Source: Sporomusa malonica (GTDB lineage Bacteria > Bacillota > Negativicutes > Sporomusales > Sporomusaceae). Taken from it: a DNA stretch of 64,000 nucleotides. The stretch lies in NCBI RefSeq assembly GCF_041428715.1, contig NZ_CP155572.1; one strand, written 5' to 3'. Below are positions 1 through 8,496 of this stretch, piece after piece; position 1 is the first letter of the stretch, and every line of letters starts with the position of its first letter. The notes beneath the pieces are model-generated. The model saw only the letters and a program-made list of their open reading frames with translations. It searched no databases and had not been told where the DNA came from. The position numbers and the translations under genes are program-made.

Positions 1-284
1 CTGTTGACTCGTACAAAAAAAGCAAAATGTCCAGGAGTGGGACCAAAACCAGGTCCTGGCCCTGGTCCTCCTGGCCCTGGGCTGGGCTCGTGACTGGGGA
101 AAGGCGGTAAATCGCTAAACTTACCATTTATTAAGTCACTAGACAGTCTTGTTAAAAAGTAGAATGCTCCCGTAGTTAGCCTTTCTTGTACGAAAAGGTA
201 ACTGCCTGCTGTTAAAAGCAGGAATAAGAGAGCCATTATGCACATATTTACCAGCGTCAGTTGGAGGCGCAGTTTACGAAACAT
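1..284 (-). CDS. Sensor histidine kinase, N-terminal part (cut by window edge)
   Basis: This reading frame opens with ATG at 284 and stays open to the left edge, giving 94 residues. It has a good Shine-Dalgarno (AAAGGAGG) 7 bases upstream. The start overlaps the last 11 bases of the response regulator gene, the usual arrangement of a regulator-kinase pair. The N-terminus is basic (MFRKLRLQLT), followed by one membrane helix at about residues 12-31. After it comes an extracytoplasmic stretch with an unusual run of Gly-Pro pairs at about residues 68-85. The kinase domains lie outside the window, so the kinase call rests on the operon position and the membrane topology rather than on catalytic motifs. 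Confidence 0.65.
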   Translation of the reverse strand, partial: MFRKLRLQLTLVNMCIMALLFLLLTAGSYLFVQERLTTGAFYFLTRLSSDLINGKFSDLPPFPSHEPSPGPGGPGPGPGFGPTPGHFAFFVRVN

Positions 285-948
285 GGCTTTCCTCCTTTAA
301 GTAATAGCCGATACCTCTAACGGTTTTAATATAGGACGTGTTAAGTTTTCGGCGCAAATAATGAATGTAAAGATCAACATTGGCTATTTCAATATTAGTC
401 TGGAAGCCCCAAACTTTTTCCCAGATGCGCTCTTTGCTGACAACCAGTCCGTAGTTACGCATTAATAATTCAAGCAAAAGTGCTTCTTTTGCTGTTAGTT
501 TAACAATCTCGTTATCTTTAGTTACTTCACAGCGCAGGGGGTCTAACATCCAGCCTGCAGCCTCCAGCTTATCGTTAGTTAAATGTTTAGTTTGCCGGCG
601 GGATAAGGCACGGAGGCGGGCTAGCAACTCTTCTGACGAAAAGGGCTTAACTAGATAATCGTCAGCACCAGAATCTAAACCTTCTACTCGGTCTTTGGTA
701 GAATCTTTGGCTGTTAAAAAGATCACTGGGGTCTCAAAGCCCAGAACACGGAATTCTTTTAAAACAGAAATACCATCTCGTACAGGTAGCATGCGGTCTA
801 AGATGAGGATGTCGTAGACGCCTGTGGCTGCCATATCCAAACCTGTTTCTCCATCAAAGGCAGAATCAACTGCGTATCCATGTTTTTTGAGGATATGGGA
901 TAATGCTTCTGAGAGGCGGTATTCATCTTCAACTAAGAGTAGTCTCAT
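274..948 (-). CDS. OmpR/PhoB-family response regulator
   Basis: A 224-residue DNA-binding response regulator. The receiver domain (about 1-118) shows the acidic pair E7-D8, the phosphoacceptor Asp at about D51 in LILDRMLP, the Thr of FLTAKD and the Lys of LVKPF. A winged-helix effector domain fills about 125-224 and ends in the family's typical VRGIGY motif. The start at 948 is chosen because AAAGGAG lies just upstream. A longer frame to 1041 would add 31 residues not seen in the family. It is co-transcribed with the overlapping membrane kinase downstream. The signal sensed cannot be read from the sequence. Confidence 0.93.
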   Translation of the reverse strand: MRLLLVEDEYRLSEALSHILKKHGYAVDSAFDGETGLDMAATGVYDILILDRMLPVRDGISVLKEFRVLGFETPVIFLTAKDSTKDRVEGLDSGADDYLVKPFSSEELLARLRALSRRQTKHLTNDKLEAAGWMLDPLRCEVTKDNEIVKLTAKEALLLELLMRNYGLVVSKERIWEKVWGFQTNIEIANVDLYIHYLRRKLNTSYIKTVRGIGYYLKEESHVS

Positions 949-1157
949 AAATAGGGCTCCTTTGGACAATTTACCATAAATAAATGTTGTGTGTTTATAA
1001 TTGCTATGTATGATTGTAACTGAATAATCTTGGAAAATCATTTGTTTTCAAAGGAAAATCTAATAATTTTTGGGTAAAATGATAGGAATAGAAATAAAAG
1101 GAGCGTTGTTTCGTGGAGAATAAATGTGAATCAAAATGATAATAGTAAAATTAGGAG

Positions 1158-1550
1158 GTGGTTATAATCTATCAGGCAGCACGAAAAATGCATATGTGGA
1201 TAGGCCTTATCTTAGCAATTGTCCTACTTATCGAAGCAGTTACAGGCCTAATACTAGCAGAACCCTGGATTGTTGGCCAACAAGGGAAACCACAAATGCC
1301 GCAAGCAAGTCCCCAGTCAAATATTGAGCAGGGTACAGCTCCTACTACAAGAGGGGTGGAGCCACCATTTAAACCAGCCTCAAATGAGTTCAATGCTTTT
1401 GGGTTTGCCAAGGGACTGCATCAGGGCAAGGTTGGTGGGTTTGAATTGAAGTGGATTGTTGATTTCTCGGCAATTGGGTTGATAATCCTTACAGTAACCG
1501 GTGTGTACCTCTCAATCCCAATCCTAAAGGTAAGAAGAAACAGAAGGTGA
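1158..1550 (+). CDS. PepSY-associated transmembrane protein, 5' end possibly frameshifted
   Basis: About 130 residues: a membrane helix near the N-terminus (MHMWIGLILAIVLLIEAVTG), a Pro/Gln-rich extracytoplasmic segment, then GLHQGKVGG and a second helix near 100-122 with a basic tail. The two-helix pattern with LH-x-GK between them is typical of short PepSY-associated membrane proteins. The start is unclear. The only in-frame start before Met11 is a GTG at 1158 that lies inside the Shine-Dalgarno-like AGGAGGTGG and directly follows a TAG. The preceding bases, read in another frame from 1126, encode NSKIRRWL, which looks like the missing N-terminus. A real or sequencing frameshift around 1160-1170 is therefore likely. 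It is divergent from the two-component system. Confidence 0.55.
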   Translation: MVIIYQAARKMHMWIGLILAIVLLIEAVTGLILAEPWIVGQQGKPQMPQASPQSNIEQGTAPTTRGVEPPFKPASNEFNAFGFAKGLHQGKVGGFELKWIVDFSAIGLIILTVTGVYLSIPILKVRRNRR

Positions 1551-1556
1551 AAGCAA

Positions 1557-1596
1557 AACATTCGGAATGCGCTAGCGGCAATCCGAATGTTTTTTA
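1557..1596 (+). terminator. Rho-independent terminator
   Basis: Perfect 10-bp stem AACATTCGGA/TCCGAATGTT around a 15-base loop followed by TTTTT. It closes the PepSY-type gene. Confidence 0.85.
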
Positions 1597-1733
1597 TATA
1601 AGGTGATAAAGACTGGAGAATTATCTAACTTAAAAACTATAATAAAAGTCGTAATTTTGTTAAAATAATGGTAATTACAAAAGATGATCAATGAGACAAA
1701 ATACTCCGAGATATAACGAAGGGGGCAGCCATT

Positions 1734-3239
1734 ATGTTGGAAAAGGTAGACTTAAAAAAGAAGATTAGTAAGGCCGAATACAAAGAGATGATTGACAGGC
1801 TAAGCGAACGGCTGGGAGAGCTGCAACGCCAGGCCCGGGATTTGGGGATTCCGGTCTTAATTCTCTTTGAAGGCTGGGATGCAGCTGGTAAAGGAACCTT
1901 GATTAACGAACTTATTCTTACGCTCGATCCGCGCGGTTTTAACGTCTACTCCATCGGAGAACCCAATGAAGAAGCCGTTATGCGGCCTTACTTCTGGCGG
2001 TTCTGGAACAAAACTCCTCGGTGTGGACGGATGGTAATACTGGACAGAAGTTGGTATACCAAGATCCTAAATGACAGAGTGGACAAGAGTGCCAGCCCCC
2101 AGGAAATACAGAAAGTATTTCATAACAGTCTTTCTTTTGAAAGACAGTTGTCAGATGATGGGACACTAATCATCAAATTTTTTCTGCATATTAGTGAAAA
2201 AGAACAACGCAAGCGGCTGGAGAAACTGGAACAGGATCCGGCTACTGCCTGGCGGGTAACAGAGGCTGACTGGGAACACCATCGTCAATATAACAAATAT
2301 CTTCTCGCCATAGAAGATATGCTGCAGCAGACAGATGCCGAATGTGCTGCCTGGACAATAATTGAAGCCCATGATCGGCGGTACGCCGCCTTAAAAATCA
2401 TTGCTACTGTTATCGAAGCCATGGAGAAGCGGATTGCCGTTGCACAGGCTGAACTAGAAGCAAAGAACACTATATCTGTCGATAAGCCACTGGCTGGTTC
2501 GGGTTTGTCCAAGATTTTTACTTCATCAATTCTTGCCGGAGTTGATTTGACAAAAAATATCAAGGATGCTGAATATGAAAGCTCCATGAAACTCTACCAG
2601 AGCAGAGTAAGAGAACTAGAACATATTATCTATAACAAACGCATACCGGTAATCATTGCGTTTGAAGGCTGGGATGCAGCTGGCAAAGGCGGGGCCATTC
2701 GCCGGCTCACCCAACATATGGACCCGCGCGGCTATACCGTTATTCCTATCAGCGCGCCGACAGAGGAAGAAAAAGCGCATCACTATCTGTGGCGCTTTTG
2801 GCGTAATGTTCCCAAAGCCGGACATATTGCAATATTTGACCGCAGCTGGTATGGCCGGGTGCTGGTTGAGCGGGTCGAAGGCTTTTGCCGGGAAAGCCAT
2901 TGGCGGCAAGCCTATAAAGAAATCAATGAAATGGAAGAACAATGGGCAAACTTCGGTGCAGTGCTCATAAAATTTTGGCTGCATATTGATAAAGAGGAAC
3001 AAAAACGCCGTTTTGAAGAGCGAATGGCGAACCCAGGCAAGCAGTGGAAAATAACTGGCGAGGATTGGCGCAACCGGGAAAAATGGGAATTATATGAGAA
3101 GGCAGTTGACGAGATGTTTTTCCGCACAAGTACTACCTATGCACCATGGACTTTGGTGGAAGCCAATTCAAAAGAATATGCCAGGAAAAAGGTGATTCAG
3201 ACAGTGGTAGAGGCGATAGAGCGCAAACTAGACGATTGA
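1734..3239 (+). CDS. pap: Polyphosphate:AMP phosphotransferase (two-domain PPK2)
   Basis: A 501-residue cytoplasmic kinase with two tandem PPK2 domains, the class that transfers phosphate from polyphosphate to AMP to make ADP. Each half carries its own Walker A motif, FEGWDAAGKG, at about residues 45-54 and again near 305, and its own lid/Walker B segment, DRSWYTK in the first half and DRSWYGRVL in the second. Length and duplication match the AMP-specific class rather than the single-domain ADP kinases. The start ATG follows GAAGGGGGC. It stands alone between terminators, so it is probably monocistronic. Confidence 0.92.
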   Translation: MLEKVDLKKKISKAEYKEMIDRLSERLGELQRQARDLGIPVLILFEGWDAAGKGTLINELILTLDPRGFNVYSIGEPNEEAVMRPYFWRFWNKTPRCGRMVILDRSWYTKILNDRVDKSASPQEIQKVFHNSLSFERQLSDDGTLIIKFFLHISEKEQRKRLEKLEQDPATAWRVTEADWEHHRQYNKYLLAIEDMLQQTDAECAAWTIIEAHDRRYAALKIIATVIEAMEKRIAVAQAELEAKNTISVDKPLAGSGLSKIFTSSILAGVDLTKNIKDAEYESSMKLYQSRVRELEHIIYNKRIPVIIAFEGWDAAGKGGAIRRLTQHMDPRGYTVIPISAPTEEEKAHHYLWRFWRNVPKAGHIAIFDRSWYGRVLVERVEGFCRESHWRQAYKEINEMEEQWANFGAVLIKFWLHIDKEEQKRRFEERMANPGKQWKITGEDWRNREKWELYEKAVDEMFFRTSTTYAPWTLVEANSKEYARKKVIQTVVEAIERKLDD

Positions 3240-3253
3240 GAGTATAAAAGAAA

Positions 3254-3280
3254 AAACGGGATGCAGCCTGCATCCCGTTT
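3254..3280. terminator. Bidirectional terminator
   Basis: Thirteen-base arms AAACGGGATGCAG and CTGCATCCCGTTT form a hairpin with A and T tracts on both sides. It lies between the convergent pap gene and the small exported-protein gene and can serve both. Confidence 0.85.
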
Positions 3281-3286
3281 AACAAT

Positions 3287-3730
3287 TTACCGTTGTTGTT
3301 TTTTATCTCGGTTTTTGAATTTATCCCACAAAAAGCGTCCGGCCATAAATACGCCAGCTAGCAACATAACGTTGAATAACATGCCCATAATGTTGGCAAA
3401 CATACCAGAGTTGCCAAAACCAAACATACCGCCAAGCATACTGCCTAAGAGCATGCCGCCGCCGAAAAGACCGGCGCTACGCAAAAAACCACCACTATTT
3501 TGCTGCTGTATTGGCTGGGAATTAGGTTTAGCAGCTGCCGCAGGTGCTTTGTCACTGTAGCTTTGAGCTGGAGCCGAGGGCTTATAGTTGCTAGAACCAG
3601 GTGCTGTCTGGGTTGTTGGGGGTTTCGCAGAAGGAGACGAGATTTTGGATTTGGAACCACTTACGGCAGCAAAACTCACAGTATTAAATGCAAACATGCA
3701 TACAAAAGTCAGCAATAATAATTTTTTCAT
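3287..3730 (-). CDS. Exported/membrane protein with Tim44-N-like Gly-Met-rich segment
   Basis: A 147-residue protein with a signal peptide (MKKLLLLTFVCMFAFNTVSFA, residues 1-21). It continues with a low-complexity Ser/Pro/Ala/Gln linker at about 22-78, then a Gly/Met-rich hydrophobic region (GGGMLLGSMLGGMFGFG) and a membrane helix at about 115-135, ending in basic residues. This architecture resembles the N-terminal halves of bacterial Tim44-like proteins, but the lipid-binding Tim44 domain is absent, so function is unknown. It follows the 96-residue hypothetical gene by 8 bases and is probably co-transcribed with it. Confidence 0.75.
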   Translation of the reverse strand: MKKLLLLTFVCMFAFNTVSFAAVSGSKSKISSPSAKPPTTQTAPGSSNYKPSAPAQSYSDKAPAAAAKPNSQPIQQQNSGGFLRSAGLFGGGMLLGSMLGGMFGFGNSGMFANIMGMLFNVMLLAGVFMAGRFLWDKFKNRDKKQQR

Positions 3731-3738
3731 GTTAGTAG

Positions 3739-4017
3739 TTATTCCTCCTTATATGTCTTAACATCTTCCGGGAAAGTGTATATTTCAGATAGAGTTGGCA
3801 ATTCTCCGGATAAATACCGGTCAATATCATGGACATCGATATAAAATGTGCAGGCTACCTCTAGATAGCCTTGTTCTTTAGCTTGGCTGAGGTCTCTGAT
3901 AGCAATGAGACGTTCACGGAGAGCTGAGCAATCTTGCTGTGATGCTGTAACATTGAGGGTTGCGAGTGGGATGCCATGCTCCCGTAGAACATCTTGCAGG
4001 CTCATTCTTTCTGACAT
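3739..4017 (-). CDS. Hypothetical protein
   Basis: A small soluble protein of about 92 residues, acidic at its C-terminus, with no family I recognise. ATG at 4017 lies about 12 bases from AAGGTGA. A GTG four codons upstream (to 4029) is possible but sits directly on the Shine-Dalgarno. The sequence has a helical N-terminal half (MSLQDVLREHGIPLATLNVT) and a Tyr/Asp-rich C-terminal half. It is first in a two-gene unit with the exported Gly-Met-rich protein and is transcribed away from the small gene at 4193. Confidence 0.6.
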   Translation of the reverse strand: MSERMSLQDVLREHGIPLATLNVTASQQDCSALRERLIAIRDLSQAKEQGYLEVACTFYIDVHDIDRYLSGELPTLSEIYTFPEDVKTYKEE

Positions 4018-4122
4018 TAATTTAATCACTCACCTTGTCATATTTTGTCCTCTTAAACAAGAGGGCTCGACACCATCAATGTAATATGAAAGTGAAAAAA
4101 AGTCAAGATAATAGTTTAAAGA

Positions 4123-4151
4123 TGACTGGCAGTAGTTATTCTTGCTATAAT
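4123..4151 (+). promoter_or_regulatory. Candidate sigma-A promoter, extended -10
   Basis: TGACTG at 4123 and TGCTATAAT ending at 4151, spacer 17, positioned 40 bases before the small gene at 4193. Confidence 0.5.
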
Positions 4152-4192
4152 AGAACCAAAGATTAGTTTAATTTTTAAGTGAGGTCAATAAA

Positions 4193-4408
4193 TTGCGCAA
4201 ATTTGTTAAAATTACTGAACCTGTTATCACTCCGCTTGAACCGAGACGGGCTAATGTATTGGGAGAAGAATGTTTGATTGATCTTCGGTTTGTCGAGAGC
4301 CGCAGTGAAATTGGCGGTTGGCTTTATGAATATGAAGCAACCGGAGAAGTAGGAAAAGTCGAAAGGTTTTTTGAACGGTTACGTGACATTGAGCATAAGC
4401 GGGGTTAA
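4193..4408 (+). CDS. Small hypothetical protein
   Basis: A 71-residue charged protein opening with TTG after a weak GTGAGGTC ribosome site, downstream of a good extended -10 promoter. The C-terminal half is a likely amphipathic helix (VERFFERLRDIEHKRG). No family recognised. It ends 2 bases before the convergent AbrB-type transporter gene. Confidence 0.6.
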   Translation: MRKFVKITEPVITPLEPRRANVLGEECLIDLRFVESRSEIGGWLYEYEATGEVGKVERFFERLRDIEHKRG

Positions 4409-4410
4409 AC

Positions 4411-5454
4411 CTAGGAGCAGTTTTTGCGTAGCCACCACCTGACAGCTGGTACGCAGACAACGAGGACAAATAGCAGCCGGAATAATTGATAGGACACCAC
4501 AGTAGGCAAGTCAGCATTGGCTGTTATGGCTGTGAGGCCCATCTCGGACATCCCGCCAGGAGACATACTAATAAAAGCTGTTACCAACGACATTGAGTAG
4601 AGTTGGGAAAAGATAAAGGCGATTCCAAACAAAATTCCGATGACCGCCGATACACTGAGCAAACTTGACAGTGCGATAGTTTTCCAATTACTAAGACTGC
4701 CAAAATCAACATCTATCCCCATCCGGATGCCTACAAAAATCTGGGCTAAGGCAATCACCGAGTTAGGCAAAGCAGGAGCCTCGAAGCCGGATAGGACAAG
4801 GAGCGCCGTACCCAAAACAGGGGAAATTACATATACATTGGATATATGTAAACGCTTAGCTAATTTGATTAGTGACAGGATAGCCACTGCGAACAGAATC
4901 AGCATTGGAAGTTCGCTAAAACTCATGGTTGATAGTAGCCGACTGGCAGGGGAAACTTTGTCAGCAATGCCGTGTAGTGCCAGCAGCGGTACAGTGAATA
5001 CAACAGTAATCACGCGGACTGTTTGCATGAGGGTTACTACTGATACATCAGTGCCTTTGGTTTCTTCACAGATAATAGACATTTGGGATAGGCCGCCAGG
5101 TATGCTGCCAATGATGCTGTTGGCTAAGCCAACACCAGTGTAACGGCCAACGATATAGCCTGTGGCAAGACACAGGCTAATGAGGACTAGTGTGATTGTC
5201 AGCATTGCTGGTAATTGATACAGTACCTGGTGAGCGACGGCTGGGGTAAATGGACTACCCATCATAAAGCCGAGAATAACCATGCCAATATTACGAATCT
5301 TTTTCGGCCAGTAAACTGGCTTGTTTGTACCTGTTTTCCAAATAACTCCCATAACCAACGGTCCTAACGTCCAAGGCAAAGGGATATGGACAATACTGAA
5401 TAAGTAGCCGCCTAGAATAGCAAGCACGAATAGTAAGAACGATTGTGTGTACAT
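4411..5454 (-). CDS. AbrB-family (AbrB duplication domain) membrane protein
   Basis: A 347-residue polytopic membrane protein with about ten hydrophobic helices arranged as two similar halves. Each half contains the conserved GG-x-S-(Q/E)M loop: IPGGLSQMSII in the first half and SPGGMSEMGLT in the second. These are the hallmarks of the family formerly labelled putative ammonia monooxygenase; it is not the AbrB DNA-binding regulator and is now regarded as a transporter-like family of unsettled substrate. It lies next to the citrate module on the same strand as the CitMHS gene but is separated from it by a terminator. A link to organic acids is only suggestive. Confidence 0.85.
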   Translation of the reverse strand: MYTQSFLLFVLAILGGYLFSIVHIPLPWTLGPLVMGVIWKTGTNKPVYWPKKIRNIGMVILGFMMGSPFTPAVAHQVLYQLPAMLTITLVLISLCLATGYIVGRYTGVGLANSIIGSIPGGLSQMSIICEETKGTDVSVVTLMQTVRVITVVFTVPLLALHGIADKVSPASRLLSTMSFSELPMLILFAVAILSLIKLAKRLHISNVYVISPVLGTALLVLSGFEAPALPNSVIALAQIFVGIRMGIDVDFGSLSNWKTIALSSLLSVSAVIGILFGIAFIFSQLYSMSLVTAFISMSPGGMSEMGLTAITANADLPTVVSYQLFRLLFVLVVCVPAVRWWLRKNCS

Positions 5455-5510
5455 GATTCACCTTTTATAACGTAATGAGTATATATTACCACTTTATCTC
5501 TGAAAGTGAA

Positions 5511-5549
5511 AATACGACAGAACCTCAGGAAGCAGGTTCTGTCGTATTT
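5511..5549 (-). terminator. Terminator downstream of the CitMHS gene
   Basis: Fifteen-base arms AATACGACAGAACCT and AGGTTCTGTCGTATT around an 8-base loop, with a T-rich tail when read on the minus strand. Confidence 0.8.
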
Positions 5550-5579
5550 TTAAACCGTATAACAAAAGAAATCGGCGTT

Positions 5580-6878
5580 TTAGAAAGGAATGATCCCGAT
5601 AGCTAGCGACAAGACCAACATAACTAATGAAGTACCAATGGCCCAGAGCAGAGTGTACTTTTGGAAATCGCCGAATTCAACACCATTGAGGCCAACCAGG
5701 AGATAGGTTGAAGCAACAAGCGGGCTTAGAAGATGGGCGCCTTGTCCAATCAAGGAAGCGCGGGCAATCTCAGCAGGGGTAATACCATAGGTTGCCGCAG
5801 TTTTAACCAGAATTGGCACAACACCGAAGTAAAAGGCGTCGTTAGTCAGGAAGAAGGTAAACGGTAAACTAGCCAAGGCGGTAATAAGCGCCAGGTGCGG
5901 ACCCATGGACGGAGGAATGACCGATATAAGGGAGGCAGCCATGGCGTCAACCATCTTGGTGCCAGACATGATACCCATAAAAATACCAGCTGCGAAAACC
6001 ATGGCAATAACCGGTAGCGCATTGGCAGCATGGTTTGCGATACGAGCCTGCTGGTCTTTAATTTTGGGGTAATTGATAATTAAGGCAAGCGATGTGCCAA
6101 TCATAAACAGGACGTTTAGAGGCAGAATTTCTTTTACTAAAGCAGCCATGAGTATAACAGTTATTCCAAGGTTAACCCAGAACAGGTGGGGCCGCTTGAG
6201 TTTTTCAGCTTCAGCGTCAACCGCATTAGTAGCTGCTTCGGACATTCCATTATTCATATGCAGTGTTCCGAGACGTGCACGTTCTTTTAAACCAATACGG
6301 TAAGCTACGAAGAGCACCCAGATGGTACCGGCAATCATGGCAGGAATCAAGGGAACAAAAACATCAGATGCCTCAAGGCTTAAGGCACTCATAACCCGGC
6401 CGGTAGGACCGCCCCAAGGCAGGATGTTCATAACACCGTTCTGCATGATGGCCATAGCAGGCAAAACCATTGGATGAATGCCAATGCGGCGGTGAACAGC
6501 CAGCATTGCTGAGCAGGTAATCATATAGGTTGTTGAGCCATCGCCATCAAGTGAAACAATACCAGCTAAAACAGCTGTACCGACAACAACCTTCATCGGG
6601 TCACCCTTAACGGCTTTTAAAATCCGGTTGATAAGCGGATCAAACAGGCCAGCGTCAATCATTACACCGAAATACAGTATGGCAAACAAAATCATGATTC
6701 CAGTAGGGGCTACCTTTTTGATACCATCAAGCGACATTACGCCAAGTTTGGGGCCAAAACCAAGGGCAATAGCAAATACGAGCGGAACCAGTGTCAGGGC
6801 AGTCATTGCTGAAAGCCGCTTGGACATGATTAGGTACATAAAGACGATAACCATTAAAAATCCTATTAATGCGAGCAT
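5580..6878 (-). CDS. CitMHS-family citrate/metal:proton symporter
   Basis: A 432-residue inner-membrane transporter of the CitMHS family, which imports citrate complexed with a divalent cation such as Mg2+ or Ca2+. It shows about 11-12 hydrophobic helices, a conserved SLDGDGSTTYMIT loop near residue 110, NILPWGGPTGR near 150 and LTNDAFYFGVVPI near 350, all family hallmarks. ATG is preceded by AAAGGGG. It sits beside a LysR regulator and the citrate lyase operon, which makes citrate the probable substrate. The preferred metal cannot be inferred. Confidence 0.9.
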   Translation of the reverse strand: MLALIGFLMVIVFMYLIMSKRLSAMTALTLVPLVFAIALGFGPKLGVMSLDGIKKVAPTGIMILFAILYFGVMIDAGLFDPLINRILKAVKGDPMKVVVGTAVLAGIVSLDGDGSTTYMITCSAMLAVHRRIGIHPMVLPAMAIMQNGVMNILPWGGPTGRVMSALSLEASDVFVPLIPAMIAGTIWVLFVAYRIGLKERARLGTLHMNNGMSEAATNAVDAEAEKLKRPHLFWVNLGITVILMAALVKEILPLNVLFMIGTSLALIINYPKIKDQQARIANHAANALPVIAMVFAAGIFMGIMSGTKMVDAMAASLISVIPPSMGPHLALITALASLPFTFFLTNDAFYFGVVPILVKTAATYGITPAEIARASLIGQGAHLLSPLVASTYLLVGLNGVEFGDFQKYTLLWAIGTSLVMLVLSLAIGIIPF

Positions 6879-7025
6879 TGTAAAGAGTCCCCTTTCTGAC
6901 TAAAAATTACGACAATTTGCGTCGTGTACGAATTTGAGTATAGAGTACAGTAGTCTATAAGTAAAATTCAAACTCCTTATGGCTGGTTATCAAAGTTATT
7001 TATGTATTAATAGTTTTTATCAAAG

Positions 7026-7073
7026 AAAGTGGCTACGTCCCTGCGAAGGAGTTCGCATAGGCATAGCCACTTT
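7026..7073 (-). terminator. Long hairpin, probable terminator of the LysR gene
   Basis: Outer arms AAAGTGGCTA/TAGCCACTTT and an inner stem TGCGAA/TTCGCA form a 48-base hairpin just downstream of the LysR stop. The T tract on the minus strand is interrupted. It may instead act in the leader of the CitMHS gene. Confidence 0.55.
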
Positions 7074-7136
7074 GTTACTCGATAGACAGTTATGCCGTTA
7101 TAATAGCACCAGCAAAGAATGAAAATATGCTATTTT

Positions 7137-8015
7137 TCAAGATAGAAAGAGCTTAGGAAAGTCCATATTTTTAACAAAATGAACAAACGCGCTGACAATG
7201 TTCATCTCCAGTAAATCTTCGTGATACAACATCCATGTTCGGCGCAGTATGGGGTTGCCCTCTTTATCGGTGATGATGATTTTGTGCAGATTCTCAATAT
7301 TATTTACAATCATCGAGGGCATAATGCCATAGCCCAAACCATTCACCACCATTTCTTTGCAGGTGGAGAGCTTATCTACCTCCATGCTGATGGAGGGTGG
7401 TTCAGAAAAGTTTTCCCGCCACCATTTATCAATCTGGGCTTTAATTAACGAATCAGTTTGATAGTTAATTCGCGGTAACTTGGGTAAATTTTTTAGGTTT
7501 ATTTCGCTGGCTGAGGCAATACAGATAGGCTCTTCAAACAATAAATGTCGCTGACTCTGCCAGCCATAGTCTGAGCTGACAAACCCAATATGAATGTCCT
7601 GATTATGTACTAGGTTAAAGATGTCGCGACTCCATGTTGTCGTCAATTTAAACTCAACATGGGGATATTCCTGTTTAAAGCCTTTTAACAGCTTGGGCAG
7701 CATGTACATAGTAAAATAGCTGGAGGCACCTAACCGTAGTGTTCCGGCTACGCTGCTGTTCATATCTGTTACATGTTCTTTGATTTTACGTAGGGTAAAG
7801 AGCATATCGGCGGATGATTTAGCCAAATACTCGCCTTGTGGGGTGAAATGTACACCTTTGCTGGTACGATAGACAATCTTAATGCCGAATTCTTCTTCAA
7901 TATTCCGTAGTCGTGCTGTCAATGCTGGTTGTGATATGAATAGTGCTTGGGCGGTTTTAGTAATATTTTTCTGCTCATAAAGAACCTGTAATATGAGCCA
8001 GTCTCGGTCTTCCAT
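7137..8015 (-). CDS. LysR-family transcriptional regulator (citrate module)
   Basis: A 292-residue LysR-type regulator. The N-terminal winged helix (about 1-60) contains the family pattern NITKTAQALFISQPALTARL. The C-terminal effector domain (about 90-290) has the two-lobed periplasmic-binding fold. It is divergent from citD across a 196-base intergenic region and lies beside the CitMHS transporter. By family precedent it probably activates the citrate genes when citrate or a related acid binds. Confidence 0.88.
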   Translation of the reverse strand: MEDRDWLILQVLYEQKNITKTAQALFISQPALTARLRNIEEEFGIKIVYRTSKGVHFTPQGEYLAKSSADMLFTLRKIKEHVTDMNSSVAGTLRLGASSYFTMYMLPKLLKGFKQEYPHVEFKLTTTWSRDIFNLVHNQDIHIGFVSSDYGWQSQRHLLFEEPICIASASEINLKNLPKLPRINYQTDSLIKAQIDKWWRENFSEPPSISMEVDKLSTCKEMVVNGLGYGIMPSMIVNNIENLHKIIITDKEGNPILRRTWMLYHEDLLEMNIVSAFVHFVKNMDFPKLFLS

Positions 8016-8106
8016 AAGTAATCCTCCTGCAATTAGCGATACTTACTATGTACGCCGTTAGCGTCCCAGTCTCCTGTTTAGCATGAGAACTTGTTAGTCC
8101 TGATAT

Positions 8107-8150
8107 ACAAATATGTTATGGCTTTCAATCGTGTATATGTATTGTTGTTC
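8107..8150. promoter_or_regulatory. Candidate LysR operator upstream of citD
   Basis: An imperfect inverted repeat, ATACAAATA on the left and TATATGTAT on the right, lies in the divergent region immediately upstream of the citD -35 element. Position and AT-rich dyad character fit a LysR activation site; no binding is shown. Confidence 0.35.
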
Positions 8151-8171
8151 TGTCAGAATATTAGTTATAAT
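8143..8171 (+). promoter_or_regulatory. Candidate promoter of the citrate lyase operon
   Basis: TTGTTG at 8143-8148 and TATAAT at 8166-8171, spacer 17, 40 bases before citD. Confidence 0.6.
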
Positions 8172-8211
8172 ATGCGATAGTTGATTGTCAATAATGGGGG
8201 GAGGATTTATT

Positions 8212-8484
8212 ATGACTAAACTGCTGAAAGCGGCGCAAGCCGGCAGCGTAGAATCCACTGATATCTTGATAATGGTGGCACCAGCTGAGACTGGGGCTGG
8301 AATAAAGGTTGAACTGGTTAGTCCTACCATGCAGCAATATGGAGAGCAAATTAAGACCGTAATTATCAATACACTTAGAAGCCACGGTATTGAGGATGCT
8401 GTCGTACATGCCAATGATAAAGGCGCATTGAACTTTGCCATTGAAGCACGGGTAACAACAGCAATCAGCCGGGCGCTTAGCTAG
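8212..8484 (+). CDS. citD: Citrate lyase acyl carrier protein (gamma subunit)
   Basis: A 90-residue acyl carrier subunit of citrate lyase. The 2'-(5''-phosphoribosyl)-3'-dephospho-CoA arm is attached to a Ser in the family motif; here AGSVESTD aligns with AGTLESSD of Klebsiella CitD, making Ser15 the likely site. The start at 8212 follows GGGGGGAGG; an upstream in-frame ATG would place the start before the ribosome site. First gene of citD-citE-citF-citXG, 12 bases before citE. Confidence 0.93.
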   Translation: MTKLLKAAQAGSVESTDILIMVAPAETGAGIKVELVSPTMQQYGEQIKTVIINTLRSHGIEDAVVHANDKGALNFAIEARVTTAISRALS

Positions 8485-8496
8485 GAGGGAGACACT

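Noticed and set aside
4411..5454. AbrB-type transcription regulator or ammonia monooxygenase
   Set aside because: The protein is an all-helical membrane protein with duplicated SPGGMSEM loops; the old names are legacy labels.
8185..8211. Longer citD start nine codons upstream
   Set aside because: That ATG precedes the GGGGGGAGG ribosome site, which positions the start at 8212.
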